NCBI GenBank assembly: GCA_900545935.1
Contig: URAP01000064.1
Coordinates: 1-8,157, forward strand
Direction: 5' to 3'
Length of the DNA stretch: 8,157 nucleotides
Source: an uncultured Eubacteriales bacterium
GTDB taxonomy: Bacteria > Bacillota > Clostridia > Oscillospirales > CAG-272
Below the pieces are notes generated by a model that saw only the letters and a list, made by a program, of their open reading frames with translations, made no database searches and had not been told where the DNA came from. Positions 6,267-8,157 of the stretch are shown one piece after another. A program made the translations under genes and the position numbers. Every line of letters begins with the position of its first letter. The stretch's first letter is position 1.

Positions 6267-6335
6267 CATCACTACGAATTCAGGTAAACCAAACCTTTAG
6301 CCGCTTTTCTTTGACCATACAGGGCGCAGCGAACA
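6267..6335 (+). repeat. Dispersed repeat family D, copy 1
   Basis: It starts with CATCACTACGAATTCAG, identical to 8075-8091, and continues with a close match through TTAGCC, CTTTTCTTTGACCATACAGG and GCGCA (to about 6328). The flanking bases left of 6267 and 8075 differ, so the shared boundary is sharp at this end. In this copy the loop after ACCATACAGG is expanded by a nested hairpin (6331-6351). Confidence 0.8.
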
Positions 6336-6351
6336 ACGCAGAGCGTTGTTC
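6331..6351. repeat. 9-base-pair hairpin inside the D-C block
   Basis: GAACAACGC (6331-6339) and GCGTTGTTC (6343-6351) are perfect complements around AGA. It sits where repeat D copy 2 has only a short loop, so it is an insertion or a variant module of the element. No T-run follows on either strand. Confidence 0.75.
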
Positions 6352-6377
6352 CAAAGCTACAAAAGAAACGCCGCACC

Positions 6378-6400
6378 GCATAAAGGCTCCGCCTTTATGC
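6378..6400. repeat. 10-base-pair hairpin inside the D-C block
   Basis: GCATAAAGGC (6378-6387) and GCCTTTATGC (6391-6400) are perfect complements with a TCC loop. On the minus strand the sequence reads on through GGTGCGGCG into TTTCTTTT, so it could contribute to termination after the aminotransferase gene, though the T-run is not adjacent. Confidence 0.7.
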
Positions 6401-6411
6401 GCCACCCATTT

Positions 6412-6562
6412 AAAAAAGGTGGACGAAAACTTTAATCTGCCTAATCCTCAGTCCGTGCGCAGCGGGCGAAACCTTTACTCCGCAATCGTCCCGCTGCTCT
6501 GCCCGAGAAAGACTCCCTATTTTAAAGTTTTCGCCGGACCTTTTTCAAAAGGCCGCGTACCC
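6412..6562 (-). repeat. Dispersed repeat family C, copy 2, with inverted terminal arms
   Basis: The right part (6497-6562) is the 66-base core shared with copy 1. In addition, the plus-strand sequence AAAAAGGTGGACGAAAACTTTAA on the left (6413-6435) is an imperfect inverse of the right arm TTAAAGTTTTCGCCGGACCTTTTT (6522-6545), differing by a few bases and one gap. Between them GCAGCGGG (6459-6466) faces CCCGCTGC (6490-6497). Nested inverted arms, no coding content and a second copy elsewhere fit a small non-autonomous mobile or palindromic element. Confidence 0.75.
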
Positions 6563-6589
6563 TTCCCCGCGTTCCCCGCGTTCCCCGCG
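6563..6589. repeat. Three perfect tandem 9-base units (TTCCCCGCG)
   Basis: TTCCCCGCG occurs three times head to tail (6563-6571, 6572-6580, 6581-6589), ending one base before the aminotransferase stop codon and starting exactly where repeat C ends. The equivalent place beside repeat C copy 1 carries a different CGCG-type tandem. Confidence 0.9.
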
Positions 6590-6590
6590 C

Positions 6591-7862
6591 TCAGGCGAGT
6601 TTTTCGAGAGCGGCGAGCTTTACGCAGACGCAGAGCACGGAAGCAGCGACAGCCATTTCCTCTGCGGTAGGGAAGGTCGGTGCGATACGGAGATTGCGGT
6701 CGCGGGGGTCGTTCTTGTAGGGGAAGGTCGCGCCGACATCGGTCAGCGTCACGCCCGCGCCCGCGCAGAGCTCAAACACACGCTTAGCGCAGCCGTCCAT
6801 GACGTTCAGGCTGAGGAAGTAACCGCCGATAGGCTTTGTCCATTCGGCAATGCCCTTGCCGCTGAGCTCGCGGTCGAAGGTCGAAAGGACCGCCTCGAAC
6901 TTAGGACGGATTATTGCCGCATGCTTCTTCATATGCTCACGGATGCCGTCGGCGGAGCCGAAGAACTTAACATGACGCATCATGTTCAGCTTGTCGTAGC
7001 CGATGGTCTGATATGTCATCTTAGACTTAGTGAAAGCAATATTGCGGTCGGAAGCCGCCATTACGGCAACGCCGGAGCCGGGGAAGGTTATCTTTGAGGT
7101 CGATGTGAAGATGAGAAAATGATCGAGCGTTCCGCATTTTCCCGCCTCGTCGAAGATATTCAGCAGCTGATCGTCCTCCTCGCTGAACGAGTGAACGATG
7201 TACGCCTCATCCCAGAACACGCGGAAATCGGGAGCGGCGGGAGCGAGCCGTGCAAAGCGGCGGACGGTCTCGTCGGAGTATGTAATTCCGTCGGGATTCG
7301 AGTATTTCGGCACACACCACATACCCTTGACGCTCGGGTCGCGGACAAGCTCCTCAACGGCATTCATATCGGGTCCCTCGGGGGTCATATCGACGTTGAC
7401 AAGCTCAATTCCGAGCGCCTCGCAGATAGTGAAATGGCGGTCATATCCGGGCACTGCACAGATAAACTTGATATTCTCCTCATGCGCCCACGGCTTCTCA
7501 ACGCCGACTGCGCCGTAGAGCATGAGCCTTGCAAGCTCGTCGTACATGATATTGAGCGAGGAGTTGCCTGCAACAATGATATTTGCGGCGGGGATGCCGA
7601 GAATGTCTGAGAAAATACGTTTAGCCTCGGGGATTCCGTCAAGCACGCCGTAGTTGCGGCAGTCAAAGCCCGTCTCTGTGAAGCAGTCTGCCGCACTCGA
7701 CATGATTCCGAGCATACCCTCGGAGAGTGCGAGCTGAGCCGCGCTCGGCTTACCTCTCGACATATCGAGCTTGAGCCCCTGAGCCGCATAGCTCTCGTAC
7801 TCCGCACGTACCTTTGCAAGCTCCGCCGCCCGCTCTTCCGCTGTCATTTCAGTATAGTTCAT
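6591..7862 (-). CDS. Aspartate aminotransferase, type Ic (AspT-like, PLP-dependent)
   Basis: This is a fold-type I pyridoxal-phosphate aminotransferase of the Aminotran_MocR/AspT group, expected to interconvert aspartate and oxaloacetate with glutamate and 2-oxoglutarate in the cytoplasm. The length (423) fits the group. Key features: LDMSRGKPS (32-40), GVLDGIPEAKRIF (72-84), the cofactor-phosphate loop AGNSSLN (98-104), PGYDRH (138-143), PKYSNPDGITYS (185-196), the ring-nitrogen Asp218 in FWDEAYIVH, Schiff-base Lys257 in TSTSKITFPGSGVAVM, and the substrate-carboxylate Arg392 in NLRIAPTFP. There is no N-terminal DNA-binding domain, so it is an enzyme, not a MocR regulator. Exact substrate preference (aspartate versus alanine or others) is not settled by sequence. 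AAGGAG nine bases before the ATG supports the start. Its own promoter candidate and a leader hairpin lie upstream. Confidence 0.9.
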   Translation of the reverse strand: MNYTEMTAEERAAELAKVRAEYESYAAQGLKLDMSRGKPSAAQLALSEGMLGIMSSAADCFTETGFDCRNYGVLDGIPEAKRIFSDILGIPAANIIVAGNSSLNIMYDELARLMLYGAVGVEKPWAHEENIKFICAVPGYDRHFTICEALGIELVNVDMTPEGPDMNAVEELVRDPSVKGMWCVPKYSNPDGITYSDETVRRFARLAPAAPDFRVFWDEAYIVHSFSEEDDQLLNIFDEAGKCGTLDHFLIFTSTSKITFPGSGVAVMAASDRNIAFTKSKMTYQTIGYDKLNMMRHVKFFGSADGIREHMKKHAAIIRPKFEAVLSTFDRELSGKGIAEWTKPIGGYFLSLNVMDGCAKRVFELCAGAGVTLTDVGATFPYKNDPRDRNLRIAPTFPTAEEMAVAASVLCVCVKLAALEKLA

Positions 7863-7881
7863 TGCCGTTTTCTCCTTGCCA

Positions 7882-7901
7882 GAGCAGGTTCCGTCCTGCT
7901 C
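7882..7901 (-). promoter_or_regulatory. Hairpin in the aminotransferase leader
   Basis: GAGCAGG (7882-7888) and CCTGCTC (7895-7901) are perfect complements around a six-base loop. It lies a few bases before the AAGGAG on the minus strand, between the promoter candidate and the start codon. With no T-run and no alternative pairing apparent, it more likely protects or tunes the mRNA 5' end than terminates it. Confidence 0.5.
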
Positions 7902-7919
7902 ATTTTGTGTATATGTAGA

Positions 7920-7947
7920 ATTATAAAGAGATTTTGATTTTTGCCGA
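7920..7947 (-). promoter_or_regulatory. Candidate promoter of the aminotransferase gene
   Basis: On the minus strand TCGGCA (7947-7942, four of six matches to the -35 consensus) is followed by 16 bases and a perfect TATAAT (7925-7920). The start site would be near 7912, about 50 bases before the ATG, leaving room for the leader hairpin. The surrounding sequence is A+T-rich, unlike the genes. Confidence 0.5.
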
Positions 7948-7970
7948 TGTGGGGTGAATTTTGATAGAAT
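7941..7970 (+). promoter_or_regulatory. Possible divergent promoter
   Basis: TTGCCG (7941-7946) and TAGAAT (7965-7970) are 18 bases apart on the plus strand and overlap the -35 of the opposing aminotransferase promoter. It would transcribe into repeat D copy 2 and beyond the window. An ATG at 7981 opens a 59-codon frame to the window end, but that frame runs straight through the repeat and is probably not a gene. Confidence 0.25.
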
Positions 7971-8074
7971 CGGGGCGATAATGAAAAGCGCACGAGCAAT
8001 TCAAACCGATAGTGCAAAACACAGAGTCTGCGCGTGCATCATCAACCGAAATTACCACACATTTTTTGTTTTGT

Positions 8075-8157
8075 CATCACTACGAATTCAGATGAATCAA
8101 ACCCTTAGCCACTTTTTCTTTGACCATACAGGCGCAAAGAAAAAGTTAACAAAAAGA
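8075..8157 (+). repeat. Dispersed repeat family D, copy 2 (cut by window end)
   Basis: It opens with the same CATCACTACGAATTCAG as 6267-6283 and follows copy 1 to about 8134. It then forms a perfect 12-base-pair stem, ACTTTTTCTTTG (8111-8122) with CAAAGAAAAAGT (8135-8146), around ACCATACAGGCG. Copy 1 has the same outer sequences with a larger nested loop. The element probably continues beyond the window, perhaps with a family C half as at 6412-6562. Confidence 0.8.

Larger units (their letters stand above)
6203..6590. other. Hairpin-dense repeat region between the aminotransferase gene and proA
   Basis: Almost the whole gap is repetitive: repeat D copy 1 (from 6267), hairpins at 6331-6351 and 6378-6400, repeat C copy 2 with its opposing arm (6412-6562), and a triple 9-base tandem (6563-6589). 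Only about 60 bases before proA are unique; they should contain its promoter, but I see no convincing hexamers. The plus-strand frames that run through this region are non-coding: their peptides are read from palindromes and tandem repeats. Confidence 0.65.

Noticed and set aside
6311..6670. Plus-strand frame through the D-C repeats (119 codons)
   Set aside because: It is made from hairpin and tandem-repeat DNA (for example a PAFPAFPA stretch from the 9-base tandem) and runs into the antisense of the aminotransferase 3' end.
6591..7862. MocR-type transcription regulator
   Set aside because: The protein begins directly with the aminotransferase domain and has no winged-helix DNA-binding region, so it is a stand-alone enzyme.
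7981..8157. 59-codon frame from an ATG after a possible divergent promoter, open at the window end
   Set aside because: More than a third of it is repeat D, which occurs elsewhere as intergenic DNA, and the peptide has no protein-like pattern. The sequence beyond the window would be needed to reconsider it.

Overview
The window is G+C-rich DNA that reads as chromosome from a spore-forming (or formerly spore-forming) member of the Clostridia, most likely an Oscillospiraceae/Ruminococcaceae-type gut anaerobe. The case rests on a dipicolinate synthase B gene (an endospore-specific enzyme), a clostridial-type ECF sigma factor with a long C-terminal extension, a type Ic aspartate aminotransferase, good AGGAG-like ribosome binding sites, and intergenic regions filled with short palindromic repeats. 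The taxonomic placement is inference; no rRNA or other marker is present.

Layout. Positions 1-245 hold an imperfect palindrome and no credible gene. spoVFB (246-875) is the only plus-strand gene. It is followed by a strong bidirectional hairpin terminator (1006-1043) and one copy of a dispersed repeat (family C). The other five genes lie on the minus strand. From right to left they are a type Ic aspartate aminotransferase (6591-7862), proA (4952-6202), a small stand-alone PAS protein (4380-4808), a membrane-anchored or secreted transglutaminase-like protein (3308-4036) and a 515-residue ECF sigma factor (1313-2860). spoVFB and the sigma gene are therefore convergent, with the terminator between them.

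Functional links. The aminotransferase and ProA belong to glutamate/aspartate and proline metabolism, but a repeat-filled gap of about 390 bases separates them and no proB is present. The PAS gene could be co-transcribed behind proA (143-base gap). The sigma factor has conserved region 2 and region 4 domains followed by about 350 residues of extension with a winged-helix-like segment. Its upstream region carries an AAC-N16-CGTC motif resembling an ECF autoregulatory promoter. The transglutaminase-like gene lies just upstream of the sigma gene on the same strand, but a terminator-like hairpin and a repeat lie between them, so a functional link is only a possibility.

The least ordinary part is the intergenic DNA. 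Family A is a 130-base palindrome-rich repeat present twice (3103-3232 and 4219-4348) in the same orientation, each copy just 3' of a minus-strand gene, so that the pair brackets the transglutaminase-like gene. Family C (66-base core at 1202-1267 and 6497-6562) likewise lies just 3' of two minus-strand genes in the same orientation. Family D (6267 onward and 8075 to the window end) begins with an identical 17-base sequence and carries hairpins; at 6267-6562 D and C together form a hairpin-dense block of about 300 bases that resembles a miniature, non-coding mobile element. No CRISPR array, tRNA, rRNA, transposase or recognised riboswitch was seen.
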